From Spirochaetaceae bacterium (GTDB lineage Bacteria > Spirochaetota > Spirochaetia > Treponematales > Breznakiellaceae): a stretch of 18,577 nucleotides of DNA. Shown here piece after piece: positions 1-7,798 of the stretch (position 1 is its first letter; each line of letters opens with the position of its first letter). The stretch covers positions 1 to 18,577 of the forward strand of contig JAISDG010000038.1 of NCBI GenBank assembly GCA_031265015.1. The letters run 5' to 3'. A program made the translations under genes and the position numbers. The notes beneath the pieces were generated by a model. The model was given only the letters and a program-made list of their open reading frames with translations, had not been told where the DNA came from and searched no databases.

Positions 1-948
1 AAAATAAACGACTGGCGCGCCGGTTTCCTTGACGCCGCGGTGTATACGGGCAGGCCCTTTGATTTGGAATACTTTCTTAACCCCATACCCCAGTATTTTA
101 TCCAGTACTTCAAGGCTACTCCGGGCCGGCCCTGGGCCACCGAATCAAACGAGAACAATCTTCTGGGCCTTTTCTGGGATATCAACAAGGAATCCTGGGA
201 CGCGTACGCCCAGGTTCTGGTGGACGATTTCAGCCTTGGCTTTCTGCGTTTTCTCTACGACGGTTTCTCCCGGAACCCCTGGAAGGCGGCCTGGGCTCTG
301 GGGGGCAGAATCAACACCTCCCTGGGGCGTTTCGGTTTTCACCATGGCGGGGCGCTTAAATATACCTTTGAGCCCATCGGGGTTAACGGCGACGGAAAAT
401 ACGCAAACGATCCCGCCGCCACCGCCTACGGCTATACCTATTACCCCGAAACCAGGTACTTTGACGGGGACGAGACGGTAAACCTCCTTATCCAGGACAC
501 CATGGTGGGGTACAAACACGGGGAAAACAACCTGGCCTTTCAGGTGGATTACCAGAACAGGTTTTCCGGTTTCCTGGTTACCGCCGAGCTGGAACTGATC
601 CTGGCGGGAAACAATTCCCCCGCCAATCCCTGGCACGATTACGACAAGCGTTCCTCCATGTACGATGACGGGAGATACGGCAGCCAGCTTTTTAACGACG
701 GGCAGATCGAAACAACCCTGGAATTCCGCATCAATGTTTCCCGCCGGTTCGGCCCCGTATCGGCCTACGCGGCCATGGCTTTGGGAGGCCGTTTTAACAA
801 ACTGGAACTGGTTCCCCCGGATCCGGATCCCTATGGGGGCGCAAGCCGGACCGTGGATAACGATATCTGGATCTGGAAAGCTTCGAACAGTCACGAGCTC
901 ATCTTTCGTTTTTCCGCGGGGTTCAGGTATACCCTGCCGGTACTGTAA
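1..948 (+). CDS. Partial outer-membrane beta-barrel-like protein, upstream paralogue (5' end outside window)
   Basis: The reading frame is open from base 1 and ends at a TAA at 946-948, so at least 315 residues of the C-terminal part are present; the start lies outside the window. A GTG at 40 lies inside the open frame and is probably not the real start. The sequence is rich in aromatic residues and alternating polar/hydrophobic stretches, as in outer-membrane beta barrels, and ends in a likely last strand (FRFSAGFRYTLPVL). Several blocks match the next gene in the same order: AVYTGR.. with TVVYAR.., NNLLGLFWD with NNLTMILDA, VDDFS with FDDIS, GYTYYPETRYF with GYTDNPETWYG, and AELELILAGNNSPAN with AGAELLFLAKNSGAN. 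I infer a tandem duplicate. The function is unknown; a surface barrel of the Wzi-like or spirochaetal porin type is the best guess. Confidence 0.75.
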   Translation, partial: KINDWRAGFLDAAVYTGRPFDLEYFLNPIPQYFIQYFKATPGRPWATESNENNLLGLFWDINKESWDAYAQVLVDDFSLGFLRFLYDGFSRNPWKAAWALGGRINTSLGRFGFHHGGALKYTFEPIGVNGDGKYANDPAATAYGYTYYPETRYFDGDETVNLLIQDTMVGYKHGENNLAFQVDYQNRFSGFLVTAELELILAGNNSPANPWHDYDKRSSMYDDGRYGSQLFNDGQIETTLEFRINVSRRFGPVSAYAAMALGGRFNKLELVPPDPDPYGGASRTVDNDIWIWKASNSHELIFRFSAGFRYTLPVL

Positions 949-950
949 CC

Positions 951-2657
951 ATGAAAACCGCCAAAACCCTTTTTGTACTGCTGTTTCTCCTTTCAGGCGT
1001 CCTGTGCCGGGGTGAGTATTTTTATCAGGATGATCCCGAAATCGCGGCCCTGGAACATATCGGCCGGCGGATGAAAAAAGTCCTGCCCTTTTCTTCTTTT
1101 CCCGTCCACGGCGGCGATATCCTGGATTACGCGGATTCCCTGCTTTCCGATCCCGCATCGGCATCCCTGAATGAAACGGAACGGGCCATGCTGGAAGACA
1201 TTGCCGCGGCCCTTGAAGAACAGCGGGACCGTGAAATCCTCCTTAAGGGGGGGATGGCCCTGGCCTACGAACAGCGCCTAAGCACCGGCCCCTTTACCAT
1301 CGACGGGGAAGAAACTCCCAACGGGGAAGATTTCCGCCGGGCCTTCCAGAATTTTTCTCCGGTTCTGCGGCTGGACGCGGGGATCGGCGTCTTCGACGGC
1401 CCCTGGGTCGCGGGGAGGATCGACATAGCCCCCGCCTGGGATAACGACTTTTCTCCCCTTTCAAATTTTTTTACGGAAGTTAACATTACCTACGACATCC
1501 TCAAGCGGGGTGTCTTTGCCTGGAACGGCAGGTATCTTAACTTCTTTCTGGGCCGGGATACGGTTCACTGGGGCAATCCCGCGGGCTCTACCCTCTATCC
1601 TTCGGCCCTGCTCCCCTACCTGGACAGTGTCCGGCTCAACGTCCCCCTGGGGCCTTTCAGCTTTGACTACATGCTTGCTTCGATTATGCCCAAAAAAGCC
1701 GGTCACGATGTGGACAGCGCGGTGGAAAGGGACTATCCCAATAAACCGGTTACCGGTCCTCATTCCGGCCCCCTGGGGGATCACTTCGGCTTTGTCAACA
1801 ACCAGCCCGACGAAAGTCCCTCTGTTATCCTCCTGGCGGGCCACCGCTTTCAGTGGAACTTTGGCCGCCTCAAGGCGGGGATCGGGGGTACGGTGGTCTA
1901 TGCCCGGAGCAACAACGAATTCCTCATCACCGATATGCTTCCCATTATGATCTACCACAACGCCGATTCGGTTCCCAATAATCTTACCATGATCCTGGAC
2001 GCCCAGTGGACGATCCTCTCCGGCCTAAGCCTTTCCGCAATGCTGGGTTTTGACGACATCAGCGCCCGGACTTTCGGCATCCCCGACGGGGATGTTCCCA
2101 CCATTCCCGCGGGAGTACTGCAGCTTGAATACAGCAGGGCCGGCGGCGCCCTTTCCCAGTACTATATGCTGGAGGGGGGATATACCCATTATCTGTGGGG
2201 AAACTTTGGCTATACCGACAATCCCGAAACATGGTACGGCGTATACCTGGCCCGGGGCATTTACCGCTATGCCCCCAATAAAGAGGCCGTCCTTCTGCCC
2301 CTGACCAGCCCCTATGGTCCCGGCGCCCTGTGGGGAAAGCTAAAAACGGCTTTTCATTTTCCCCGCAGAAACATCAGCGCCGGGGCGGAGCTGCTCTTCC
2401 TGGCCAAAAATTCGGGGGCAAATTTGGTAGATACCCCGTACAGGGTGGACGAAGGCATTAGGGGCTACGACCGCTGGTTCCTGGCCCTGGATGTCCCCCT
2501 GGCCTATACCTGGAAAAGCCTGGAATTCTCCTTCAGTCCCGCCCTGCTGTGGGGTTCCGGCGGACACGCCCTGGAATGTACCCTGGGGTTAAAGTGGACG
2601 CTGGAAGGCGGCGCCTACCTGAGCGTCCCCCGCTTCGGGTCCCGGTCCCGGGAGTAG
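951..2657 (+). CDS. Predicted outer-membrane beta-barrel protein, Wzi/capsule-assembly-like
   Basis: This 568-residue protein starts at ATG 951, two bases after the stop of the preceding gene. No Shine-Dalgarno sequence is visible, so translation is probably coupled. The N-terminus (MKTAKTLFVLLFLLSGVLC) is a signal peptide; the cysteine is preceded by Leu, a poor lipobox, so a lipoprotein is doubtful. Residues about 25-110 look helical (DPEIAALEHIGRR, LEDIAAALEEQ). From about 110 onward, aromatic-rich alternating strands run to the C-terminus. The block LNFFLGRDTVHWGNPAGSTL followed by a serine/leucine-rich strand resembles the GR..WGPG region of Wzi-family outer-membrane barrels; this is from memory and only moderately sure. 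The C-terminal half parallels the upstream gene. It converges with the PilZ gene across 8 bp. The ligand or exported substrate cannot be read from sequence. Confidence 0.8.
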   Translation: MKTAKTLFVLLFLLSGVLCRGEYFYQDDPEIAALEHIGRRMKKVLPFSSFPVHGGDILDYADSLLSDPASASLNETERAMLEDIAAALEEQRDREILLKGGMALAYEQRLSTGPFTIDGEETPNGEDFRRAFQNFSPVLRLDAGIGVFDGPWVAGRIDIAPAWDNDFSPLSNFFTEVNITYDILKRGVFAWNGRYLNFFLGRDTVHWGNPAGSTLYPSALLPYLDSVRLNVPLGPFSFDYMLASIMPKKAGHDVDSAVERDYPNKPVTGPHSGPLGDHFGFVNNQPDESPSVILLAGHRFQWNFGRLKAGIGGTVVYARSNNEFLITDMLPIMIYHNADSVPNNLTMILDAQWTILSGLSLSAMLGFDDISARTFGIPDGDVPTIPAGVLQLEYSRAGGALSQYYMLEGGYTHYLWGNFGYTDNPETWYGVYLARGIYRYAPNKEAVLLPLTSPYGPGALWGKLKTAFHFPRRNISAGAELLFLAKNSGANLVDTPYRVDEGIRGYDRWFLALDVPLAYTWKSLEFSFSPALLWGSGGHALECTLGLKWTLEGGAYLSVPRFGSRSRE

Positions 2658-2665
2658 CGCCGGAA

Positions 2666-3040
2666 TCAGGCTCCCCGCGCTAAAGTCCGGGTTTTTATGT
2701 AATTGACGTAGTTCTCAAAGGAAATATCCCTGTTTCCGGCGATTAAAAACCCCGAATTAAAGTTGCTTTCGGCGCTCCGCACCCAGCGGACCTCCACCTT
2801 CATTTCAAAGGGATCCATGCCGGAGGCCGTCTCGGGTTTTATCTGCATCACATAATTTTCACCCGTCTTGATGATAATGTAGGTCCTGCTTTCCATGCAG
2901 AACCCGCCGCGGTTGACATTCCGCAGCACCGCCTCGCCCTCAAAGCCGTTAATGGATACCTTGGCTATGCAGGTATAGCGGGGATCCCGGGGGGTTTCTC
3001 CGGGAACCGCTACGGTCTTTTGCTTTGTCCTGAAAAACAT
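2666..3040 (-). CDS. PilZ-domain protein with degenerate c-di-GMP motifs
   Basis: A 124-residue soluble protein. The ATG at 3040 is preferred because GGGAGG lies just upstream; a TTG at 3073 would extend it by 11 residues but has no ribosome binding site. The layout fits a single PilZ domain: a short basic N-terminus, PRDPRYTC at residues 17-24, then NVNRGGF at 41-47, followed by beta strands (ENYVMQIKP, EMKVEVRWV) and a C-terminal helix. The family binds cyclic di-GMP through RxxxR and (D/N)xSxxG. Here the first motif reads PRDPR, so the first Arg position is Pro, and the second reads NxNxxG, with Asn for Ser. Binding is therefore uncertain. It lies 56 bp downstream of a chemoreceptor on the same strand with no terminator between, so the two probably share a transcript and may couple c-di-GMP to chemotaxis or motility. 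Confidence 0.75.
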   Translation of the reverse strand: MFFRTKQKTVAVPGETPRDPRYTCIAKVSINGFEGEAVLRNVNRGGFCMESRTYIIIKTGENYVMQIKPETASGMDPFEMKVEVRWVRSAESNFNSGFLIAGNRDISFENYVNYIKTRTLARGA

Positions 3041-3096
3041 GTTCCTCCCTCGCTTCGGAGTCCGGTTTCTCAACGTTTTGAAACCCGCCCCTATGA

Positions 3097-5145
3097 CTAT
3101 ACGGCATCTTCCGGAGGCGCCAGGTAGCGCCCCTCGGCGATCTTCTGGGCAACGTCCAGGGAACCGGCGATCTTTTGACTTGCCCCCTGGACGTCAAGGA
3201 TGCTGTCGGTTACGTCCTGGGATATGTTTTTAAGATTCTCCACCACCTGGTGAATCGCGTTGCTTTCTTTCTGGATCTCGTCGGAACCGGTACGGACCTG
3301 CTCGGTTGTCTCCCGAAGGCTGGCAAGGGCTTCGAGTACCCGGGCACCGTTTGAAGCCTGGGCTTCCACCGCGGCGCTTACCGTCTCAAAGGAAGCCTGC
3401 ATGTCGGTTACTTCGGCAAACATGCTGCCCAGGGTTTCAACGGTACCGCCGGACACCTGCCGCATTTTTTCGATCCCCCCAGCCATGTTTTTTATCTCCT
3501 CCGATATGGACGCCGATTCCTTGTTCGACAATTCCGCCAGGCTCCGCACTTCCCCGGCAACCACCGCAAAGCCCCTGCCCGATTCCCCCGCGTGGGCCGC
3601 CTCTATGGCCGCGTTCATGGCCAGAATGTTCGTCTGGGCGGCGATATTTACCAGGGCGGCATTGGCCTTTTCCAGAAACGCCGACTGATCCGCAATCCGG
3701 GCAAGCTCCCCGGTCAGGCCGTCCAGCAGTTTCCGCCCCGCTTCGGAGGATTTAACCAGGCTGCCGGTGGTTTCATGGGCATGGCGCACCACGGAGCGGA
3801 CCGAATCGATGCCTTCCACTACTTTTTCGATTGATTCGGAAGAACGGGAAATGGCTTCGGCCTGAACGCCCACGGCGTTTTCCAGGGACCGGATGTGCCT
3901 GATGATCCCCTCCACCGAATCGGCGGTTTGTACGACCGACTCCATCTGGACGCCGGTCTTGCCCTGCACCGATTCCATATTGCGGCCGATAATCCCCAGC
4001 CCATCGGAGGATTCCCGGATGGCGATGTGGAGGTTCCCGCTGATGTTCTTCTGCCCCAGGTGTTCGTTGTTCATGCCGGCAATAGTTTTTTTAAGCTCGT
4101 CCCGGATGGTGTTGAACGCCCGCTGGACGTCCCCTATTTCATCCTTCCGGTTCCGGGGGATGTCGATGTCAAACTTTAGTTCCGCCAGGGATATGGCCGC
4201 GGCCACAACCGCCTTGATTGGCCTGATGAGGGTAAGACTCAAAACAAGAATCAGAATAACGACCGCCGCCGCCGCCGACACCGCGCCGGTGGCGAGGGTT
4301 TTTATCAGCATCCGGTGGACCTCAAAGAAAAATTCATCCCTTTCCACGGTTCCGATCAGGAACCAGTCGGTATCGGGGATTTTTGAGTAGGCGCCGATAA
4401 GCGTTTTTCCGTTAAAGGTATATTCCCTGACCGTGTCCCCGCCGGCAAGCACGCCTTCGATAAAAACCGCCAGGGATCGCATGGAAGGATCCTCCCCGGC
4501 CGCTTCCACCGGATTAAACTGGTTGTACACCAGGTCCGTATCGGGATGGCAGATAACCGTACCCCCGGCGTTAACTATGTAGACGTACCCGGTCTCCCCC
4601 AGGCCGATCTGCCTGGTCATGTCCGTCAGAACCGCGCCATCCCGCCGCCCGATGAGCGCCCCCGCCGTCAGGTTATCCACCGTGATGGGCGCGGCGAACA
4701 TAACCACCGGTTTTCCGATTACCCGGCTTATAAGCACGTCGGAGATCACCGGCTGCCCCGCCAGGGCCTTGATGATATAATCCCGGTCGGCCAGATTGGA
4801 AACGCTGCCGTCCTTGATATAATGGGCGACTCCGTCCCGGTCCACAACAGCAAAGTCAAGATAATTATGGAGGTCAATGTCGGGAAGCAGGCTTTCCCGC
4901 TGGATTTCCCAATCCATGGTTTTGGTCTGGGCGCGGTTTGCCAGTTCAGACAGTACCCGGAGTTCAGACCGGATGATACCTTCGGAGATAAGCTGGGCTG
5001 CGATTTTCGACTGATTTTGCAGGGATTTTTCCGCGGTCCCCTCCATGATTGAGGAAGCGATCATGTTGGAGACGACGGCAACGCCGCCCACGAAAAGAAA
5101 AACCAGGGCCCCGGCAATCAAAGATACTTTCAGGGATAATTTCAT
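3097..5145 (-). CDS. Methyl-accepting chemotaxis protein with periplasmic dCache-type sensor
   Basis: A 682-residue transmembrane chemoreceptor that senses a periplasmic ligand and controls CheA kinase. Membrane helix 1 spans about residues 7-29. The periplasmic part, about 35-278, has double-Cache features: VVDRDG at 100-105, RDYIIKALAGQPVISDV at 121-137, GKPVVMFAAPI at 144-154, and GETGYVYIVNAGG in the second module. Membrane helix 2 is about 284-307, followed by a HAMP domain (RPIKAV to about 355). The cytoplasmic coiled coil has the conserved hairpin tip IAAQTNILAMNAAIEAAHAG and GRGFAVVAGEVR (residues about 501-534). The C-terminus (RYLAPPEDAV) lacks an NWETF-type CheR/CheB tether. The start ATG at 5145 has AAGGTG six or seven bases upstream. 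The ligand is unknown. A PilZ gene follows on the same strand. Confidence 0.95.
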   Translation of the reverse strand: MKLSLKVSLIAGALVFLFVGGVAVVSNMIASSIMEGTAEKSLQNQSKIAAQLISEGIIRSELRVLSELANRAQTKTMDWEIQRESLLPDIDLHNYLDFAVVDRDGVAHYIKDGSVSNLADRDYIIKALAGQPVISDVLISRVIGKPVVMFAAPITVDNLTAGALIGRRDGAVLTDMTRQIGLGETGYVYIVNAGGTVICHPDTDLVYNQFNPVEAAGEDPSMRSLAVFIEGVLAGGDTVREYTFNGKTLIGAYSKIPDTDWFLIGTVERDEFFFEVHRMLIKTLATGAVSAAAAVVILILVLSLTLIRPIKAVVAAAISLAELKFDIDIPRNRKDEIGDVQRAFNTIRDELKKTIAGMNNEHLGQKNISGNLHIAIRESSDGLGIIGRNMESVQGKTGVQMESVVQTADSVEGIIRHIRSLENAVGVQAEAISRSSESIEKVVEGIDSVRSVVRHAHETTGSLVKSSEAGRKLLDGLTGELARIADQSAFLEKANAALVNIAAQTNILAMNAAIEAAHAGESGRGFAVVAGEVRSLAELSNKESASISEEIKNMAGGIEKMRQVSGGTVETLGSMFAEVTDMQASFETVSAAVEAQASNGARVLEALASLRETTEQVRTGSDEIQKESNAIHQVVENLKNISQDVTDSILDVQGASQKIAGSLDVAQKIAEGRYLAPPEDAV

Positions 5146-5218
5146 TTATTTCACCTTTTTTGGAATCAGTCTTTAAATCGCCTGTCCGGAGTACCCGGAA
5201 AATCCGCTTTAGCAATAC

Positions 5219-5247
5219 ATAATACCCATCTTTGCTTATTTTAGCAA
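5219..5247 (-). promoter_or_regulatory. Predicted sigma70-type promoter of the chemoreceptor gene
   Basis: On the minus strand, -35 TTGCTA (5247-5242) is separated by exactly 17 bases from -10 TATTAT (5224-5219), about 74 bases before the ATG at 5145. The -35 box is embedded in a small inverted repeat, TTGCT-AAAATA-AGCAA (5247-5232), which could be a repressor site or a weak hairpin. No flagellar sigma28 pattern (TAAA-N15-GCCGATAA) was seen. Confidence 0.5.
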
Positions 5248-5278
5248 GTTTTATTGTTTTTATGTTTTTATGCCGGTT

Positions 5279-6508
5279 TCAATCGGTTTTTCCCGGCTCT
5301 TCGTCCACCGGCGGGGCGGTAACGCGCCCGCCGTACAGTTCCTTGGGGTACACAATGATTTTGAGTTTTTTTTCAATCCGCCGAAGGCGGCGGAGTTCTT
5401 CTTCGCTGCCGATGGTGACCATGATTCCCCGCCGGCCCGCCCGTCCGGTACGGCCCGCCCGGTGCAGGTACGCTTCGGCGTTATCGCCGGTATCCAGGGA
5501 AATCACATGGCTTATCCCCTCGACGTCAAGGCCCCGGCAGGCAAGATCGCTGGCTACCAGGACGGGGATGGTTCCCTTTCTAAAACCGTCTATGGCGGCT
5601 TTTCTGGCCTTCTTGTCCATATCCCCCCGGATTCCGCCGGCGGCGATGCGGCGGTACTGAAGCCGGGAAACGATGCGGCCCACATCTCCGCCCCGGGAAG
5701 TAAAGACCAGCGTTTTTTTTGGCCGGACCGCGGCCAAAAAGGATTTGAGCAGATCCGGCTTTTTCCGGTCCTCCGCAAAAAAAGCCCAGTGTTCAATATT
5801 ATGCTGCAGGACCGCCAAGCCGTCTTCTTCAACGATCCGCCAGGGGCGTTTTTCCCCTTCCAGGCCGAAAAGGGCGTCCCGGCTTTTTCCGTTCATGGTT
5901 GCGGAACAGGCAATAATGCCGCTGTTCCCGCCCGCCAGGAAAACCAGCTCCCTGGTTTCCGGGCAGAGTTCTTCCGCCACCAGCCGGTCTCCCTCGTCCA
6001 GGACCAGGAAGCGCAGGGACCCAAGGGAAAGTTTTTTCATCCGGACCAGCTGCAGTACCCTGGCGGGATTTCCCGCCGCGGCCCGGGGTTTGTTTTTTTT
6101 AAGGGCTTCGATCTGGCGGCCCGGGGAAACGGAGCCGATTAAAAGCTGTGAAGGGGGCATGCCCAGGGCCCGCAGCACAAAATCCAGCTCCGATTTTATC
6201 TGGGAACATAGTTCATGGGTGGGGGCCAGGACCAGCAGTTCGGGACCCCGGGTCCGCCCGCCGGAATCTTCCCCTTCGGCCAAACGCTGCAGCAGGGGCA
6301 GCAGGTAGGCGAAGGTTTTCCCCGTACCGGTGGGCGCGGTAAAAAGGAGGCGGAGCGGGCCGGCGGCCGCACCGGTAACGGCCGCACCGGCGGGCGCGGT
6401 TTCTTCCATCAGCAGGGGAATAACGGCGGACTGGACCGGCGACGGTTTCCTGATGCCCCGGGCGGCCAGGGCCTCCGCCAGCGGGGAGGCCAGGACGGAA
6501 AAATCCAC
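5279..6508 (-). CDS. DEAD-box-family ATP-dependent RNA helicase (motif II = DEGD)
   Basis: A 409-residue superfamily 2 helicase core with almost no extra C-terminal domain. Motifs in order: Q motif KPSPVQSAVIP (21-31), motif I APTGTGKT (58-65), Ia APTHEL (95-100), motif II DEGD (171-174) where the family normally has DEAD, motif III SAT (202-204), IV TLVFTSRGG (266-274), V ASDLACRGLD (319-328), and VI HRAGRTGRAG (349-358). The residues for ATP binding and hydrolysis are present; only the third residue of the DEAD box is changed. An Ala/Gly-rich insert (about 36-50) lies between the Q motif and motif I. Start is GTG at 6508: an in-frame TAA, which is also the stop of the upstream glycosyltransferase, lies 9 bp upstream, so no longer start is possible. 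Translation is likely coupled. It probably remodels rRNA or mRNA, but the sequence does not say which. Confidence 0.9.
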   Translation of the reverse strand: MDFSVLASPLAEALAARGIRKPSPVQSAVIPLLMEETAPAGAAVTGAAAGPLRLLFTAPTGTGKTFAYLLPLLQRLAEGEDSGGRTRGPELLVLAPTHELCSQIKSELDFVLRALGMPPSQLLIGSVSPGRQIEALKKNKPRAAAGNPARVLQLVRMKKLSLGSLRFLVLDEGDRLVAEELCPETRELVFLAGGNSGIIACSATMNGKSRDALFGLEGEKRPWRIVEEDGLAVLQHNIEHWAFFAEDRKKPDLLKSFLAAVRPKKTLVFTSRGGDVGRIVSRLQYRRIAAGGIRGDMDKKARKAAIDGFRKGTIPVLVASDLACRGLDVEGISHVISLDTGDNAEAYLHRAGRTGRAGRRGIMVTIGSEEELRRLRRIEKKLKIIVYPKELYGGRVTAPPVDEEPGKTD

Positions 6509-6517
6509 CGTTCTCTG

Positions 6518-7738
6518 TTACCGGATATACCGGGGAGCTTCCCGGTATATCGCCACCAGCCGTTCGGTAATGCTGCCGATGGTCCAGGCCTGGGCGTGCC
6601 GCCGGGCTTCTTCCGATTTACGGCGGTACAGCGCCTCGTCTTCCAGAAGCTCCAGCACCCGGGCCTTAAATTCTTCCGGGTCGTTTCCCGTCATGAATCC
6701 GCCCCTGTTCCCTTCCATCACCTGAACCGTTCCCATGGCCCCGATGGCTACCACGGGAATGCCCGAAAGCATCGCTTCAATGGTTACCAGTCCCTGGGTT
6801 TCGGTCAGGGAGGGCATGGTAAAAATATGGGAAATCGCATAGAGCAGGGACAGTTCTTCCCGCTCAAGATAACCGGTAAAGACGCAGTGTTCTTCCACGC
6901 CGCAATTCCGGGCTTCTTCCATATAGTAATCCTGGTAGGGCCCGTTGCCGGCTATCACCAGCGCCAGATCCCCGTGATCGGCAAGGAGCTCCGGGAAAAG
7001 CCGTATGATAAACCCCAGGTTCTTTTCCCTGGCTACCCGGCCGGCAAAGAGCAGGATCCGTTTGCCCCGCAGGACCGGATACCTTGTTTCCATAACGGAG
7101 CGGAACCGGTTGATTTCTTCCCGGCGATGGGTGAACAGCCCGGGATCAATCCCCGTGGGAAGCCGCCGGATCTCCTGTTTGATATGGTAGTTTTTAACCA
7201 TCTCTTCAATTTGTACGGTGGGAACAATAATCAGATCCGGCCTGCGCAGCAGTATTTTCAGTATCCGCCGGATGATAAAACGCAGCAGGAATTCAGGAAC
7301 CAGGGGAAAATAGTTTGCCGCGTAGTCCTCCCAGATTGTGTGAAAGGTATAGACCGCCGGAAGGCCCCGCTTTTTCGCGTAGACAAAGCCGATGTCGGCA
7401 ATGATAAATTCGGTATTGATATGAATTATATCGGGGCTGAACGCGTCCAGTTCCCTTTCCACCCATCTGCGCTTGATAAGTTTTGCAACCCGGTCTTCCT
7501 TGGAAAGAAAAAACCGGTAGGAGGGAACCCGCAGTACCTTCAGCTTTTCCCTGGCCGGATCCCGGCGCCCCTCCGGAACAGCCCTGATCGCGTCCGCCTC
7601 GGATTCGACGGGATACCGGGAACAGACAATCATAACTTCATGTCCCGCCCGCACCAGGGCCAGGGAAAAGGTATCCACCGATACGGTAACGCCGTTAACC
7701 CTGGGCCAGTAGGCGTCGGTGAACATGGCAACATTCAT
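6518..7738 (-). CDS. Glycosyltransferase family 4 (group 1), probable glycolipid or surface-glycan synthesis
   Basis: A 406-residue retaining GT-B glycosyltransferase. The N-terminal Rossmann fold begins MNVAMFTDAYWPRVNGVTVS, with the glycine-containing NGV loop typical of GT4 enzymes that bind an acceptor; HINTEF (106-111) and YTFHTIWEDY (130-139) are typical of diacylglycerol glucosyltransferase-like members. The C-terminal nucleotide-sugar domain shows FAGRVAREKN (231-240), with the expected Arg234 and Lys239, and the EX7E motif ETQGLVTIE (313-321). There are no membrane helices, but basic/hydrophobic stretches (LLRFIIRRILKILLRR, 151-166) could dock it to the membrane. It is the first gene of a two-gene transcript with the helicase. 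No Shine-Dalgarno is present before ATG 7738, and the promoter places the RNA start almost at the ATG. The sugar donor and acceptor are not determined. Confidence 0.9.
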   Translation of the reverse strand: MNVAMFTDAYWPRVNGVTVSVDTFSLALVRAGHEVMIVCSRYPVESEADAIRAVPEGRRDPAREKLKVLRVPSYRFFLSKEDRVAKLIKRRWVERELDAFSPDIIHINTEFIIADIGFVYAKKRGLPAVYTFHTIWEDYAANYFPLVPEFLLRFIIRRILKILLRRPDLIIVPTVQIEEMVKNYHIKQEIRRLPTGIDPGLFTHRREEINRFRSVMETRYPVLRGKRILLFAGRVAREKNLGFIIRLFPELLADHGDLALVIAGNGPYQDYYMEEARNCGVEEHCVFTGYLEREELSLLYAISHIFTMPSLTETQGLVTIEAMLSGIPVVAIGAMGTVQVMEGNRGGFMTGNDPEEFKARVLELLEDEALYRRKSEEARRHAQAWTIGSITERLVAIYREAPRYIR

Positions 7739-7747
7739 ACGTTATTC

Positions 7748-7776
7748 ATTATAAACCGCTGGTACAAAATCATCAA
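7748..7776 (-). promoter_or_regulatory. Strong predicted promoter of the GT4-helicase operon, near-leaderless
   Basis: Minus strand: -35 TTGATG (7776-7771), a 17-base spacer, then a perfect -10 TATAAT (7753-7748). Only nine bases separate the -10 from ATG 7738, so transcription should begin two to four bases before the start codon. This agrees with the lack of a ribosome binding site. The promoter sits in the 60-bp gap shared with the divergent symporter gene. Confidence 0.65.
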
Positions 7777-7798
7777 TCCTGATAAACTCCCAGTCACT

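Noticed and set aside
145..1164. 339-codon minus-strand frame across the two beta-barrel genes
   Set aside because: It overlaps two better-supported + strand genes, is Gly/Pro/Val-rich and has no recognisable domain or ribosome site.
2655..2695. Possible terminator between the second barrel gene and the PilZ gene (TAGCGC...GCGCTA then TTTTT)
   Set aside because: The stem is only 6 bp with a 16-base loop, and the T-run starts 8 bases after the stem, so it is too weak to call.
3041..3096. GGTTTC...GAAACC inverted repeat between the chemoreceptor and PilZ genes as a terminator
   Set aside because: It has a 6-bp stem with a 10-base loop and no T-run, so co-transcription is the simpler reading.
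6215..7798. Long upstream extension of the symporter frame (about 528 codons)
   Set aside because: It runs antisense through the helicase and glycosyltransferase genes, is low-complexity, and is not symporter-like. SSS homology and the membrane helices begin at ATG 7799.
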